From: Aquanectria penicillioides
Lineage: Eukaryota; Ascomycota; Sordariomycetes; Hypocreales; Nectriaceae
Assembly: GCA_003415625.1 (NCBI GenBank)
Contig: PYIU01000005.1
Location: forward strand, 2,423,001-2,487,000
Direction of reading: 5' to 3'
DNA: 64,000 nucleotides
Both the position numbers and the translations under genes were made by a program. The notes under the pieces are model-generated. The model did not search any database. It saw only the letters and a list, made by a program, of their open reading frames with translations, and had not been told where the DNA came from. Shown one piece after another: positions 34,855 to 46,533 of the stretch. Position 1 is the first letter of the stretch. Every line of letters begins with the position of its first letter.

Positions 34855-35665
34855 GTGAGATGCTCTCTGCCATTCGCGTTCATGCTCTTGATGAGCATTA
34901 TGTGATGGCTTCTCCCCAGTGCTATATCCACTTCAACTTACGCCCAAGCCGAGATGATGGCAAGCCGATTTATTCCCCCAACCCTACTCTCCGTTTCACG
35001 AAACCAACGCTCCGAATCATCCTCTACCATTCTCCTCCGACCCTTTCCTCATGATAACCCTCACCCGTGGGGAAATACACATCCGAAGAAAAAAAAACCC
35101 ACACAACACCGAGCCTCCTTGGAGTAGTTGAAGAAAGCATCCGGCTTGGGCAGCAACGAGGTTTACAACCCAGTATACTAGTTGGTCGAGGTTGGCGTAG
35201 CTGGGAACGTTTCCTATCTGCGATTAACTCGTCTATTAGTCGCAGTTGTGACACCTCGGCATAGTTTGTGGTGGTGGTTTGCGCACACCTTCCTCTTTTC
35301 ATGTCCTCCTCTTTTTTTTATTATTTTGTTGAAACCTATTTATTCTTGGGAACGGAGGCAAGACAGCCAGGCGGGCAGAAGTGCGGCTTGAGAATGTACG
35401 TGTGTGCAGAGTATATGGGCGTGTTTGAGTGAGTGTCATTAGGAATGGGAAGTTGAAAGGTCAAGCGTAGCCGTACTGTATGTCCACTGCTGTTGCCCGG
35501 TCGGTACTGTTGTAATGAAGCAAAACAAAACCACACGACAATAGGCGTCCTGTGTGTGTCTCGTCGGCTTTCTTGGTTCTCTTGTGGCAATGTTAGTTGG
35601 TGTAGGAAATATAAGAACGGCACATCACTTTGATATATCACGTCTACAAAACATCTTGGTGTTTG

Positions 35666-35696
<31 letters not shown>

Positions 35697-36096
35697 CAGT
35701 TGCAACCAATCTTCTTCATGAAATGACTCTTTGTATGCTCATGTGCATGCCCAAGGCCTATTATATATGCCGTAAAAGAAAAGCTTTTCCTTTGCTGCTG
35801 AACTCGTCGACCCGAATCAGCAAGCAACTCTCTTTGTTATTTCTTTTTTCTCCCTCGGGGGCGCCGTGTCATGTCGCGCGACTGTGTGAGTGTGCCATCT
35901 AGTACACCAAATGTGCAAAGTTGTAAACGCTTCTGCGCCGGAATGCCCTCCCCTATTTCCCGCCCCATGGACTCCGCCAGCGCCAGTGATTTTTAAAGTA
36001 AAGAAAGAAGGTACTTTTGTCGCCTTGTTTGCTTTTCATTCGTCTTTTTTGTCTTCACTTTCCGCCTTCTTGTGGTATCTCTAGCCCACTTGCCCC
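34855..36096. other. Convergent 3' intergenic region with (GAAA)n repeat
   Basis: Between the stops of VPS74 (plus) and SURF6 (minus). A perfect (GAAA)n tract of about seven units lies at 35666-35695. Nothing else of note. Confidence 0.6.
35666..35695 (+). repeat. (GAAA)n microsatellite
   Basis: About seven perfect tetranucleotide units. Confidence 0.9.
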
Positions 36097-38013
36097 TTAC
36101 TTCTTGCGTCCCCCCACGCCCAGGCTACCCTCAAAGCCGGGACGGCTCTTCTTCTTGGTGGCGCCGCCCTTCTTCTTCTTCTTGCCAGCCTTGCGGAGGA
36201 GTTTGTCGTCGCGGTGCTTCTGGAGGTTCTCCTCACGCTTGCGCTGGCGTTCCTTCTGTGCAAGCTTGACACCATCGGAACGATCCTTCCAGGCCTTTTC
36301 ACTCTTGCGCTTGGCAACCTCCTTGCGCTTGACGGCGCGCTTAAGCAAGGCTTCGTCATCGCGTATGCGCTCGCCCTCGGCACGGCGGCGGGCGTTCAAC
36401 CAAGCATCCTTTTCCTCAATGTCGGCACGCTTCTCAGAGTCAAGCTCCTGCAAGCGCTTCTTCTGGTTCTGGACCTTGATGAGGGCTGTCTTAGCGTCGG
36501 AGGGACCCTTCTTCTTGCCCTGGCTAACGACATAGCTGAGATCATGCGACAGCTGGGCGCCATCGGTGAAGGCTACCCTGCCGAACGCGAAGTTGCTCAA
36601 CTTGTCGTCGGCTTCAACAGCTGGACTCATGACTCCAGGCGAGGTGGCGGCCAAGGCCTCCTCTCGCTTGCGGTCCTCCTCTTGTTTGGCGAGTTTCCTC
36701 AATTCCTGCTTGTGGGCTTTGCGCTGAGCCTGCTTCTGCCGCCGCGACTCAATCAGCTCCTGGCGAGTGCGAATGGGCTTGCCGTCGGATCCGTCAGCTT
36801 TTCTGGCTGCTCGGAGGGCGTCGATTTTTGCGGCAAGGCGGGCACGCAGGGCGGAAGTGTCGGCGGGAATCTTGATGTGTTTGGGTTTCTCGGAGGGGGG
36901 ATTGTGGAAGATACAGAAGTGGTGGCACTGGCGATCTCGCCTGGTGCCTCGTTGGCGGGTTTTGAGGAGTCGTTGGTGTCGAAGGTAGGGGATTGAGGTT
37001 CTGAATCGGGGCTTGAGGTGTCTTCGTCCTTTCCTAGACCAGAGATGTCCATGGGCTCCACCTCGCCCTCGGCTGGATCAACATCGTTCTCGTCGGCATT
37101 TGTAGACTTTGATACCGGGGCAGGCTTGCTCTTTGCTTGCTTCTTTGCAGCTTGCTTTTGCGATTTAGGTGGAGGGGCCGGTGCATCCTCCATCTCGACC
37201 TCATTCTCGGCCTCGGCCTCAGGCTCCTCGGGCTTAGGCGTCTTCTTTTCAGACTTCTTTTCAAACTTCTTCTCCTTCTTCTTCTTCTCCTTCTTTACCG
37301 CCTTCTTTTCTTCCTTTTTGGATAGTTTCGAGGTTGTTGCCTCAGCAGCATTCTTCGGTTCGACTTCGTCATCATCAAGCTTCTGCTTCTTGTTGGCGTC
37401 GGGAGTCTTCAGCTTCAGGCCTTCGCCGGGCCTCTCAGTCTCGACGCCTTCGGCAGGCTCGTAATCCTCCCAATCATCTCCATCGTCGGCGCCAGTGTTT
37501 TTTACTTCTTCTTCCTCCTCTCCTTCGTCCTCCTCCATCTGACGGAGTTTTCGCTTGTTCTTGGCTCGTTCGTCCATTACCTCTTTGGCATTGCGGTTGA
37601 GCTCACTGTCGGGATCGAGCTTTCCGCGACGGGCGGCGGCAGCCTCCTTCTTGGTCTGCTTTTTCTTCGACCATTGATTCTATGGGATGGCAGTCAGCTT
37701 TTCAAATTGTCCTTATTTAGAAAGTACTGCATCTAATGCTCATCGTGAGAAAGACAATGCTAAAGCTGCTGGGTCTTTTATTCGGTGGCGGGGAGCGGAG
37801 AGGAAAGGCTTGCGGGCAGTCGGCAACATACATTGGTGTCTTCCCCGTAGTACATCTTGGCCGGGATGAGGCTCAAGAGGCCATCAAAGGCTTTGGCATG
37901 ATCGCGCAGGCGGTCCTGTGAGAGTTTGCATCAGCATGGCAGCTCGTGGCGATAACGACATGCTTCAACGGCAGCGGGGCAAGAGAACGGACCTGCAGCG
38001 AGGAATCCGTCAT
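36097..38013 (-). CDS. RRP14: SURF6/Rrp14-like nucleolar ribosome biogenesis protein, with a one-base frame break
   Basis: Three exons on the minus strand (38013-37993, 37915-37832, 37679-36097). SURF6/Rrp14 proteins are nucleolar and act in pre-rRNA processing of both subunits. The N-terminal signature is assembled across the first two joins (MTDSSLQ, then DRLRDHAKAFDGLLSLIPAK, then MYYGEDTN). The middle is acid- and Lys-rich and disordered. The C-terminal SURF6 domain (ending in a Lys/Arg-rich tail) has VAFTDG, LIKVQNQKKRLQELDSEKR, WLNARRRAEGERIRDDEALL and AWKDRSDGV-like blocks. The frame breaks at a C6 run on the coding strand (36895-36900 on plus): one more C would join the N-terminal frame to the block KPKHIKIPADTSALRARLAAK and give about 562 residues. 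No intron can explain it because no usable donor lies nearby. Most likely a homopolymer sequencing error. Confidence 0.88.
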
Positions 38014-39378
38014 CTTGACGACAGCGACAGCAGATGTGACAGATCGAGGGCGCGGTTGGTGGAGGTTCGGGAGCCGGTTTCAGGGACCCTGATTGTGGGA
38101 CAAGTTGTGCCGTGCAGGATGTGCAAAGCCAGGCCCAAGATTTGTAAAACGGGTAGTTGAGGCGGTCGGCGATTCGACGAAGCAGAGAGGCAGGCACGAT
38201 TTTTTTTTGGGACCGATTCGTTTTTTTTTTTCTCTCTTTTGGCTGGGTCTCTGGGTCCGAACTGTGGGGACGGCGCGCTACCAGAAGGCCGCTCCACTAA
38301 AGCGCATCCCGTTAGTATGCGTGTCTTGTGTATGTGCGCCCTGAAGGCCGATGGAAGCAGTCAAGTCATGCAAACAGATGTGATGGCAAGGGTGGAGAGG
38401 ATATCGTCGAGGATGAACATCAACCTGGCCTGTTCAAGGGTTTGCAATTTAATTGTTTGTCATCGCCGCCTTAGTTAGTCTAGGGCTTGGTGTATATCAT
38501 GCTTCCTAGTCCATGTTCATTGGCTGAAGCATCGCCTGTGTCCTGTCCAACACGCCCCACTTGCCTAGAGCGTAGGTTACCTTGTGCACCATCTCATGCA
38601 ATGAGAACGGTCATGCCAGAAACAACGTTGGAGAATGATGTTCAACCTGCACCCGATGTTATTGTCGGCTTTGAGGAGTTTGTACATCCTTTATGGTTGA
38701 GATGAAATGGGATGCTATCCATCCATCCCATTCTGCAGGACATGATCCTTCCCAGAGGATGTCACAATCTTCATCGAGACTGTGTTTTAGAGTCTAATAA
38801 GTACTGCAATATTGTTGTCATATTTTGCGCCTCTCAGTTTCCGTTTAAGAATACCCTTGACAATCAATTCCAAACAAAACAAAACAAACCGCCTCCTCCA
38901 AAGTTGGAGAAGTCACTCGCGTGCTGTTGACGATGGTCAATACGGAAATTCATTTTCACCGGTCCACCTTGCAAACAAACGAGGCTTGGCACTCACTCAG
39001 AGGGATGGATGACTCTTTTGCAGATGACTCTCCGGCGATGACTCCTCCCATGCACTACTCTCCTACCCCGGACACACACATCTCAGACTTCCTCACCAGG
39101 AATTATTCGACTGTTGCACAGCTCCCTCTACGCAAAGATGCCAATCTCGGTTACAGTTGCGCAATTGCTACAGTGTTTTCATCATCCCCAAGCCCGCGAC
39201 TCGCCATTTAGGCATCACATATGTTATTCATCACAATGAGAGGGAGTATTCTCCCTCCAGCTAGCTCTATGCAGAAAATCTCGAATGCTCCCGCCTCAAC
39301 TAGACAGCATCTGTGCCAACAGCCAATTCACTGCAAGGGCCATAGCCACAATGATGACAAGCGCTCTGGGTTTGGCCT
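38014..39378. other. Intergenic region
   Basis: Between the SURF6 start and the PDAP1-like stop, both on the minus strand. Short T-runs at about 38200 and 38221. No coding potential recognised. Confidence 0.55.
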
Positions 39379-40375
39379 TTATTTCTTCTTGCCCTTCTTC
39401 ACTTCCTTCTTTCGAGCCTCCCTTGCCTCGAACTCGGCCTTCCGTCGTTGCTCAGCGGCTTCTCTCTCTTCTTTCTCGGCCTGTGAGAATCTGGGTTAGC
39501 TACTAGGTGCCTATACGCTTAGGAGAGACAGAGCAATCTGCTTACCTGGCGGCGGGCTGCCTCAGCCTCGCGCTGCTCACGGATGAGCCTGAGCCGGGCC
39601 AAGTCGGCCTTGGCCTCGTCTGTCTTGCCTTGGGCTTGCAGACGTAGGTATTTCTCCTTCGCAGCGGCGGCCTCTAGAGCCTCACGCTCTCGGCGACTAG
39701 TGGGCGCTGCTATTGTCGCTACACCTTCGGTGATCTCGTCAACTCCAGAGTTCTTTGCTTGATTGCGTGCAGCTTTGGAGTGGTTGGGGTTGGCAGGCAT
39801 GTCTTCATCATCGTCGTCATCTTCGTCACTGTCCTCGTCGCTCGAAGGCAAGTCGCCAACCTCTACTGTCTTGGCTTTCTGCTTGGCTATAGCAGCCTCT
39901 TTTCGGGCCTTCTTCTGAGCCTTTCGGTCTTCACGAGAAGTCTCCTGTACTTTGGCACTGGAAGGTCCATCATCGTCGCTATCGTCATCTTCAGAGTCCT
40001 CCTCCTCGGAGTCCTCCTCTTCGGAGTCGGAGTCGGAATCGTCATCGTCGTCGTCGTCGTCATCGTCGTCGTCCTTGTCTTTGGCATCAACGCTCCAGAT
40101 GCTAACCTCGTTGCCGTCGGCATCGACGGGTCGAATGTCGCGAGAGAAGTGCTTCCCGCCTGTGACCGAGGATGAGTTGTCAGTTTAGAGAATGACTCAA
40201 GGAATTCGCTAGGGCTATGACTCCGCCGACGGAAGATAATGGGGATGGTATTGGTATCACGGGACTCTCCCTCTAATAACAACAGTTTGGCAATGTGGCA
40301 AAACATACCTCCTCGCGTATACTTCTTGAACTTGCCGCCTCGGCCGCGGGAGCTCGTTCCTGTGCCTCCAGCCAT
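39379..40375 (-). CDS. PDAP1-like (PDGFA-associated/casein kinase substrate) acidic phosphoprotein
   Basis: Three exons on minus (40375-40309, 40159-39546, 39480-39379), 260 residues; introns 149 and 65 bp. Human PDAP1 is a small casein-kinase-substrate phosphoprotein that binds RNA and ribosome-associated complexes; the fungal role is not established. The N-terminus [23 protein letters not shown] is the family's basic Gly/Arg start (positions 1-23), followed by a long Asp/Glu/Ser run (about 50-75) and the family core, with EITEGV and a segment reading [20 protein letters not shown] and then [16 protein letters not shown], and a Lys-rich end. It is about 80 residues longer than the human protein because of the acidic insert and a fungal linker. 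The start at 40375 is the second of two nearby in-frame ATGs; the upstream one adds only MPK. Confidence 0.88.
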
Positions 40376-42527
40376 TTTGGGCAATATTTGCAGTTCTGGT
40401 AGGTTAGGGTGAGGATGGTTTTTCCGGTAGGTTAGATTGGTTGCTTCAAGACTTGGGCGTTTGAGCCTTGGATGGGTGGAGGCGGGGTAGCGGGGTAGCT
40501 AATGATTAGCAGCTCCTTGGCTGGTCGATGCGGCTTCCAAGCGCAAAGCAAAAGAACAACGGAGAACCAAAGAGTATGGCAGGATATTTGTGCTCGAGGA
40601 GGCGATGTCGCTGGGGAGCTGACTTGAGGCTTGAAGCAACAGGTTCAGACAAGGTCAAAGGTCAAGCTTCGCTACGCAACGCAACGCAAAACAGAGCAGG
40701 AACAAAGCAAAGACAGCGAGTCCTTTTGCTTGCTCATGAAACAAGCAAACGCACCGGCACAGACGGACACCTTCCTTAAGTAGGTAAGGAAGGCAAAGGA
40801 GCCTAAAGGGGGTGGACAAAACTGCTGTGTGACTCAAGAGTCGCAGGGCGTGAAGGAGACGATAGGGGCGATAGACGCAACAGGCGATTCACACCAGGTG
40901 TTGCTTTTTCGTACCCCAACGCATGGCCAGTTCACGTCAGGTAGGGACGGAAACGCGATTATTCACTGGCCACGGCGCATCCTTTTTCGTCTCCTCCGAC
41001 CGCTTCGCGTTGCCCAATCCGCCGCGAGAGATGCGCGCAGGCGTGCGAATAAGAGATCAGGGGTTTGTCGTGGCTGGGCTGAATCGGCTGGGTATCCGTC
41101 CCATCACGCACACGACACGCTGCATGACATTTACACACTGCCTAGGTCCATCGTCCAACAAACCGCAAGCCGGCGCAGTCAGACACACGGTCCCTGCGTT
41201 TTTTTTTGGGGGGGGGGGGGGGGGGGAAGGGTCTTGGTTTTGTATTTGGCTTATTTTTTTTTCTTTTGGCTCACCGCCACAGGTTTAGATACAGAGTGTG
41301 AATAAATCCCGTTGCCACAAAGGAGAAGGCAAGGGGAAATTTTTGTGATAGACTGTTCCTAAAAGGTCTGGTTGGCTTGCGTTGGGAGAGCTTGTTTGTG
41401 CCCCGCGTGGAACAGAGAAACCAATCCCAGAAATACTGCCTAGCATTTTCAAAAGGAAACAAATGGGCCAAAAAATTCAATCAAAATATTCATGGATTCT
41501 ACAAATTTAACCCTCCAAGGGAGCCAAAATCGATTTCCTATTGAATTTTTCTTGCACATCAACTCTATTCAGCCTGTGTCACCCAAATTCCTCCATTTTA
41601 CCTCAGTAGCTGCATGCGATCCCCTTCTTCTCGCCGTCATATCGGTACATTGTTAATCCGTATCCGATGAGACCCTCCCGGCTCCTCCCCCCCACTCACC
41701 CTCCGACATGAAAAACATCAACCACGGCTCCGCTTTTTGGGATTTTTTCTTCCTTTCTTCTCTTCAACCTACTAGAAAATATTTAATCCTTCAAATTCAC
41801 TCTGGCTTTCACTACACCATGGATGCTTACGGAGGGGAAACTGGAGGAAAGAACAAAGTCGCCGACTTACCTTCTGTTCAACGTGTGGCTTTACTGCTGC
41901 CATGGGGTCCAGATAAATTTCGAAGCGACACATCCCTTTCTCCATCTCTTTTCTTCAACAATCGTAGAGGAGTCTCACCGTAGATGCGACCACAGAAGTC
42001 CGGTCGTTGAATTGACTCCGCCTCCAGGCCACCCTAAATCTCGGGTCCCGAATGAGCGAGCATGCTGCTGTCGCAAACTGCCGTCGGTCAATCCTTTTTC
42101 GAGAGACGAATGAGGTAACTTGGCGACCCGGTCTTCCCGTTGCCCGAGATACTATTCTCAGTCTCACGCCCGATTCATTTCCAATCTTCAATCAGGGCAC
42201 CTCATCCACGCACCTCGTCATGTAGTTCATGTGGTTCATGTGGTCCCTCCCTCCCAATGTCTAGTTGTCACAACACCAAGTTGGCATCGAATGCAAGCGT
42301 CTCATGTTTCACGGGCGAAGAAGGCAGGCGATTGATTAGATGGCTCGTACACGTACACAGTGAATTTCGAAAGTTCAAAATGGGTTCTTTTCATTTCTGG
42401 CTCGAAAGAATTGTTCCAACTAGCGTCGTTATGCATCTGCCTTGGCTCCGTGATGCCTTTATTGAACATACACTGCCTCAATTATGTTCCTTCCTCCAAG
42501 CTAGTACCACGCCGCCCTCTTTCGATC
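40376..42527. other. 2.2 kb intergenic region with T9-G19 homopolymer
   Basis: No conserved coding frame. T9 (41199-41207) runs straight into G19 (41208-41226). Overlapping short open frames in 41.7-42.5 kb show no family resemblance. Confidence 0.55.
41199..41226 (+). repeat. T9-G19 double homopolymer
   Basis: Nine T followed directly by nineteen G, in intergenic DNA. Confidence 0.85.
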
Positions 42528-43412
42528 TCAGAGATTTCTAACCTGCAAACCAACATTGTTTCTGCTCCTTCTCGTATTCGCACTCATCGGGCTACTTCTA
42601 TCTGAGCCATCAGAGCCCGTAGTCTGCGACGATGATGTGCTCTGCCATGACCTAGGGAGAAGGAAGCCTGGAACCCAAGAACGGCGCACAAGTGCAGATA
42701 CTCTTGACAAGCTTCTGGAGAAGCGCCCGGCAATTGGTCGTCTCTCTTCCTCCTGCATTGTGTCATTTGTGGTCACGTTGCTGGATGCTCTGCCACGGTT
42801 GTCTGGGCGCTCTCTCCTTTCTAGGCGACATTCACACTCTGAGCCGCTGCACCCGCTAAAGCTAGAGACTGCTTCACCACGTTCATTGTCATTTATGTAT
42901 GTCCGCAGAACACGGGGACTGCCTCGGTACGGCTCAGAGATGGGTCGTTCCATCCTAGCAGATGAAGGCCCTCCTTGTACTTCATATCGCCGAGAAAGTA
43001 GCCACTCTCCCGGCTCCGGGATAACAGGGCTACAAGGAGGGGGTAGCCTGAGAGGAGGAATGGCATCCTCTGAAATAAGTGTCGGCGCCAGGGTTTGCGG
43101 CTGCCGTTGGTTTATGCCTGTGCCCTGGCAGATAGTGCACTCAGACCCAAACAACCTCGAGGGACGATATTGACCCATGTTTCTTTGACGAGAAATAATG
43201 TTGAATGGAACCGTTGGGCCTGCGATACTATTATTGTTTCCCCTAGTACGCATATCATTGTTGTAGCTGGGTAATCTTTCTGGCAGGACTGAAGGGCCGG
43301 TACGTTGTCGAATCCAAGGACCACCTTCACCGGTAGATGAAGAAACATTCTGAGACGCTCCAAGAGACCTCCAGGAACTCGGCCTGGGATTGGTGTTCAC
43401 GTTTCCAGTCAT
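42528..43412 (-). CDS. Hypothetical low-complexity protein
   Basis: An open frame of 294 codons on the minus strand. I do not recognise it. It is rich in Ser, Arg, Pro and Gly and looks disordered, with one Cys pair (ECTICQG, near residue 90) and a second Cys cluster (CSGSECECR, near 198) but no defined zinc finger. An antisense frame of about 205 codons overlaps it and is less protein-like. It may be a whole small gene or the 3' exon of a longer one: a plausible coding stretch in another minus frame lies just upstream at about 43980-44255, but joining the two would need an intron of more than 500 bp, long for this genome. Treat as uncertain. Confidence 0.4.
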   Translation of the reverse strand: MTGNVNTNPRPSSWRSLGASQNVSSSTGEGGPWIRQRTGPSVLPERLPSYNNDMRTRGNNNSIAGPTVPFNIISRQRNMGQYRPSRLFGSECTICQGTGINQRQPQTLAPTLISEDAIPPLRLPPPCSPVIPEPGEWLLSRRYEVQGGPSSARMERPISEPYRGSPRVLRTYINDNERGEAVSSFSGCSGSECECRLERRERPDNRGRASSNVTTNDTMQEEERRPIAGRFSRSLSRVSALVRRSWVPGFLLPRSWQSTSSSQTTGSDGSDRSSPMSANTRRSRNNVGLQVRNL

Positions 43413-43976
43413 GAAGAATAGTTATGCAATTGGTGTGTCTCAAAATGCGTCGGCCTGAAATGAACTGAAAGAGAACGATGATAGGTAGGTGAGCAAAGAA
43501 TCGACTGAAAATAGGCTCAGCAGAAGTTTGCGTTTGCTAGTGGATCAAGACCAAGTTCGGATATCTGAAATACGAACCTGGGCAGGCTTTAATAATAAAA
43601 TCGAGGCGAACAAGGCCCCCAAGGTTTATGAGTGCATGGTAGAGAACTCAGCCGTGCAAGACACGCTCTGTTTCACCAAAAGTCAAAAACTATCTCGCTT
43701 TCTAGGAGCCCCAAAGTGTGGCTTGTTCGAGTTTAAATCATATATGTGTGATAACCACTCTCTGAAATATACTGCTTGTTGTCGTCGGTATGAAACCTTG
43801 CGTTTATCCCAGCTCAATGATGCCGTTAAGTGACTGGGAACCCTCAGATTGAAGACTACCTATAACATCCATTGCCTCAGTTTCGTAAGCTCGAATGTTT
43901 TTCGACCCATCACTCGTGTACACTGTGTGGAAATTCGTCTGTAGGACGATGATGACAACAAGGTCGCCCAACGGGC

Positions 43977-44255
43977 ACTGACCTCAAGCCTACCTCTAAC
44001 CAAATTTTCAGACGAGGGTGGCGAAATAGTGTTTCCAACGACACCCAAAGACCGAGGTTGGGTGTGATAATAGTCCTGCGGTGTGGTGCCCAGGATATCC
44101 ACCAGATAGCCATTGTGGTTCCGAACCGGAGCTTGAGGGGTTTTCTGAAGCTGGCAGCGAGTAGGAGGGCGAGTTCGAACAGTTGAAAGCCCGGCGATCT
44201 CTTTCCAACAAGAAGCCTTCTCGAACATATTTTCCCTGGTATTTGAAATGCCCAT
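43977..44255 (-). other. Possible coding fragment of unknown protein
   Basis: This minus-strand frame from an ATG at 44255 reads protein-like sequence (for example PVRNHNGYLVDILGTTPQDY) up to possible donors at about 43990. It lies just below the F-box-like gene and above the hypothetical protein. No splice partner is convincing. An upstream ATG in the same frame at 44324 would overlap the F-box-like coding end by 29 bp. Confidence 0.25.
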
Positions 44256-44295
44256 GACGCATTGATTGCCTGCATGTCTTTTGATAGTCCGTTGT

Positions 44296-45794
44296 TCATC
44301 CTGTAAAGGACTGTAAGATATCATCCAATCGTTTTCTTTTATGTCTTCGTAGATTTAAAACTGGTGCAGTTCGTTGCGAGACTACCAAATTGGCCTCCGT
44401 CTTAGGGATTGGCTCTGGCTTCGGCATATTAACTCCATGAACCACTGAGTCACGTGTGAATGTGTATCGCCGAGTTGCAAACAAGCCTCGACTCACGTAG
44501 GATGGCTTCGTAGAAATACCTCCGCGAGCACAATGCCCTAAATGCACACAAGCGAGGGGCTTGGACGGAAGCACGAATGGACCTGCAACAGCCTGGTTGT
44601 CAGGGCGCACGCCCCTATTAGCGAGGTCACGATCTCCACTGAGCTGACCTATGAAGGAATATAGCCAAAAGGCCCACGGTTCAAAAGCGATACCATGGCA
44701 AGCTCTAGCTTCGCGTCCTGCAGCATCTGGGTCCCATGAAGGCATCTGGACTTTGGCGTTATCAGTCAGATAGTCGAGGAGGGAAGGGGCCTGACGGTCT
44801 TCAACAAACTTGACAGCGCAGCGGGAGTCGCTACATAGCGAGACGAGGTCCGAGTCAATACTGCGGGAGAGTTCGCGTAACCTGTTGTTACGTGTTTCCT
44901 CCAGGGGAGCAAATAGCATGAGGTAACGGAGAAGCGAGTCTTCCAAGCCAGAGTGTGAGTCAGCTCGTTCCCAGCCTTCCCTCAGTGCGACTTCTTCAGG
45001 CGACTTCCAGTCCTCTCGAGAGCCCATGACATCGTATAGCGCCAAAGAAGGGAATTTGGACACCCAGCGTAGAGATTCTTGTGTCGTCGTTTCGTCACCC
45101 CATATGCGCAGGATTCTCATCAATGGAAAAGGGTCATCTTTCTCGGTCCATCCACGGAGAAGCCTGTTGCTGACTTCTGGGAAATCAGTCCGCAGCTCGT
45201 CGGCTGGCTGGATGAGTTCGAGGACACCGAGGTTAGTCATATCAGAGAGGCATAGTAAATCATGTGTAGAAAAGGTGCATCCGCCAGTGATGACCAGGTG
45301 CGTAATAAAGTCGATGGATGGTGATGTCAATGGCTTTGTGTAGAACCTGAGCTCATCTGCAGGGTGGCAGATGTGTTGGCGGAAGCGGTAGAGCCCCAGG
45401 GTCTTGTTATCATCACCTTCATCGAGCAGAATCTTGGAGAGAAGTTTCCAGGCATGAAGGCAGGCTCCTCTATTTGAAACGCCATCAAGTCAGTACAGTG
45501 TTAACAACTCATCCGAGATCCTGCATACCTTGCCTCGAGGAAGCGCCATATACGCCAGAGCAAGCGGTTGGGTAGACCGTCGAGATGACCAACAGCAACA
45601 TCGCCTATATTGTCAGCGATGACATTGATGGCCATGTCCACGAGAGGTCGAGGGCCACGCGCGCCGCGGGCTTTGAAAGCAGGATACGGCCTACGACGGC
45701 TCCAATCGCCCGAATTAAGCTCCGCTTGCGCCAAGAGCACATGGCGAGGAACGGTCCATTCTTTGTAGACTTGGCCGGTCGTTTGGTCGAACAT
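44296..45794 (-). CDS. F-box-like protein of unknown function
   Basis: Two exons on minus (45794-45529 and 45469-44296), 479 residues; the 59-bp intron has donor GTATGC, branch ACTGAC and acceptor ATAG. I recognise no exact family. An F-box-like start of a helix pair is seen at about residues 70-88 (HLDGLPNRLLWRIWRFLE), after a leader containing RPLVDMAINVIADNIGDVA. The region from about 130 to 280 alternates short hydrophobic strands and helices (for example HLVITGGCTFSTHDLLCLSD and MTNLGVLELIQPADEL) as in leucine-rich-repeat parts of F-box proteins. The C-terminal 100 residues are basic and end in RRHKRKRLDDILQSFTG. If the F-box is real it would be a substrate receptor of an SCF ubiquitin ligase; that is inference. 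The join keeps frame and exon 1 starts at the first ATG of a long open frame. Confidence 0.72.
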
Positions 45795-46533
45795 GGCGGC
45801 GGCGGACTGCGGCGACTACGGAAACACGGCCAGGAAGATCATGAGTGCCAAGAAATAGAGTGGCAGCAAATGTCGCATTACGTTGTCATGCACAAGACTG
45901 GCGCTTGGGGCGGGGAGTTGTCGCAGTATTGTTGATGCCCAAAAATGAATACGGCGGTTGCATCGTAAGAGATGCGGCATTGGCTTAGGCTCCCGTCCAC
46001 TGGTTCATGATCTCACCTACACTCTCACTTTCTCGCTCACTCGCGCTTTCCATATTAGTAAACAGGAGCAAGGAAACCACTACCTGGGAAGTCCTAGCTA
46101 CTACTGCGTCTCTGCACTAAATTGGTCACGACGGCTGGAGCCTTTTGCATTTTACAATATTTTTCAAATTTTTTCCTTTGGAATGGAATTTAAATTTCTC
46201 AGTTCTTTGATTGCTACATTCTCATCCAAATTACATCCGACACCGCCGTGTACTGGGGTGGCTCCGCTTGATTGTGGCGTGCTACCCCTTCTAAAAGGTA
46301 CGTACAACGGCAACTTGCGACGCAATGTGCCATGGGGGGGGGGGGTCGCCCTCCGATTCTACGGCTGCAGCCGCCTCTCTTTTATACTCTCGTTATAAGC
46401 CTCATCTACTCATGGGGGTTAGGAAAAGGCCCGTCTCCGGCCCATCCAATTGTTCATATGGTATCTCCGGTTTTGATTGACTCGTTCTCATCGTTGGTTT
46501 AGGTGGGGTTTGGTTGGGGCGGGTCTGGCTCGT
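45795..46533. other. Intergenic region with G12 run
   Basis: Between the F-box-like start and the SCOT stop. G12 at 46334-46345. No coding potential recognised. Confidence 0.55.

Noticed and set aside
35336..35827. 163-codon minus frame over the (GAAA)n repeat
   Set aside because: The frame is carried by the repeat (Phe/Leu/Ser runs) and shows no family.
36214..36996. 260-codon plus-strand frame with long hydrophobic runs
   Set aside because: Exact antisense of the Lys/Glu-rich SURF6 coding exon; Leu/Ala-rich composition is what such an antisense gives.
36097..38013. SURF6 as a pseudogene
   Set aside because: Only one lesion, in a C6 run, with all splice sites and the remaining frame intact; matched by the same type of lesion in three other essential genes nearby.
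42556..43173. 205-codon plus-strand frame
   Set aside because: Antisense to the 294-codon minus frame, which has the longer and more protein-like reading; neither is certain.
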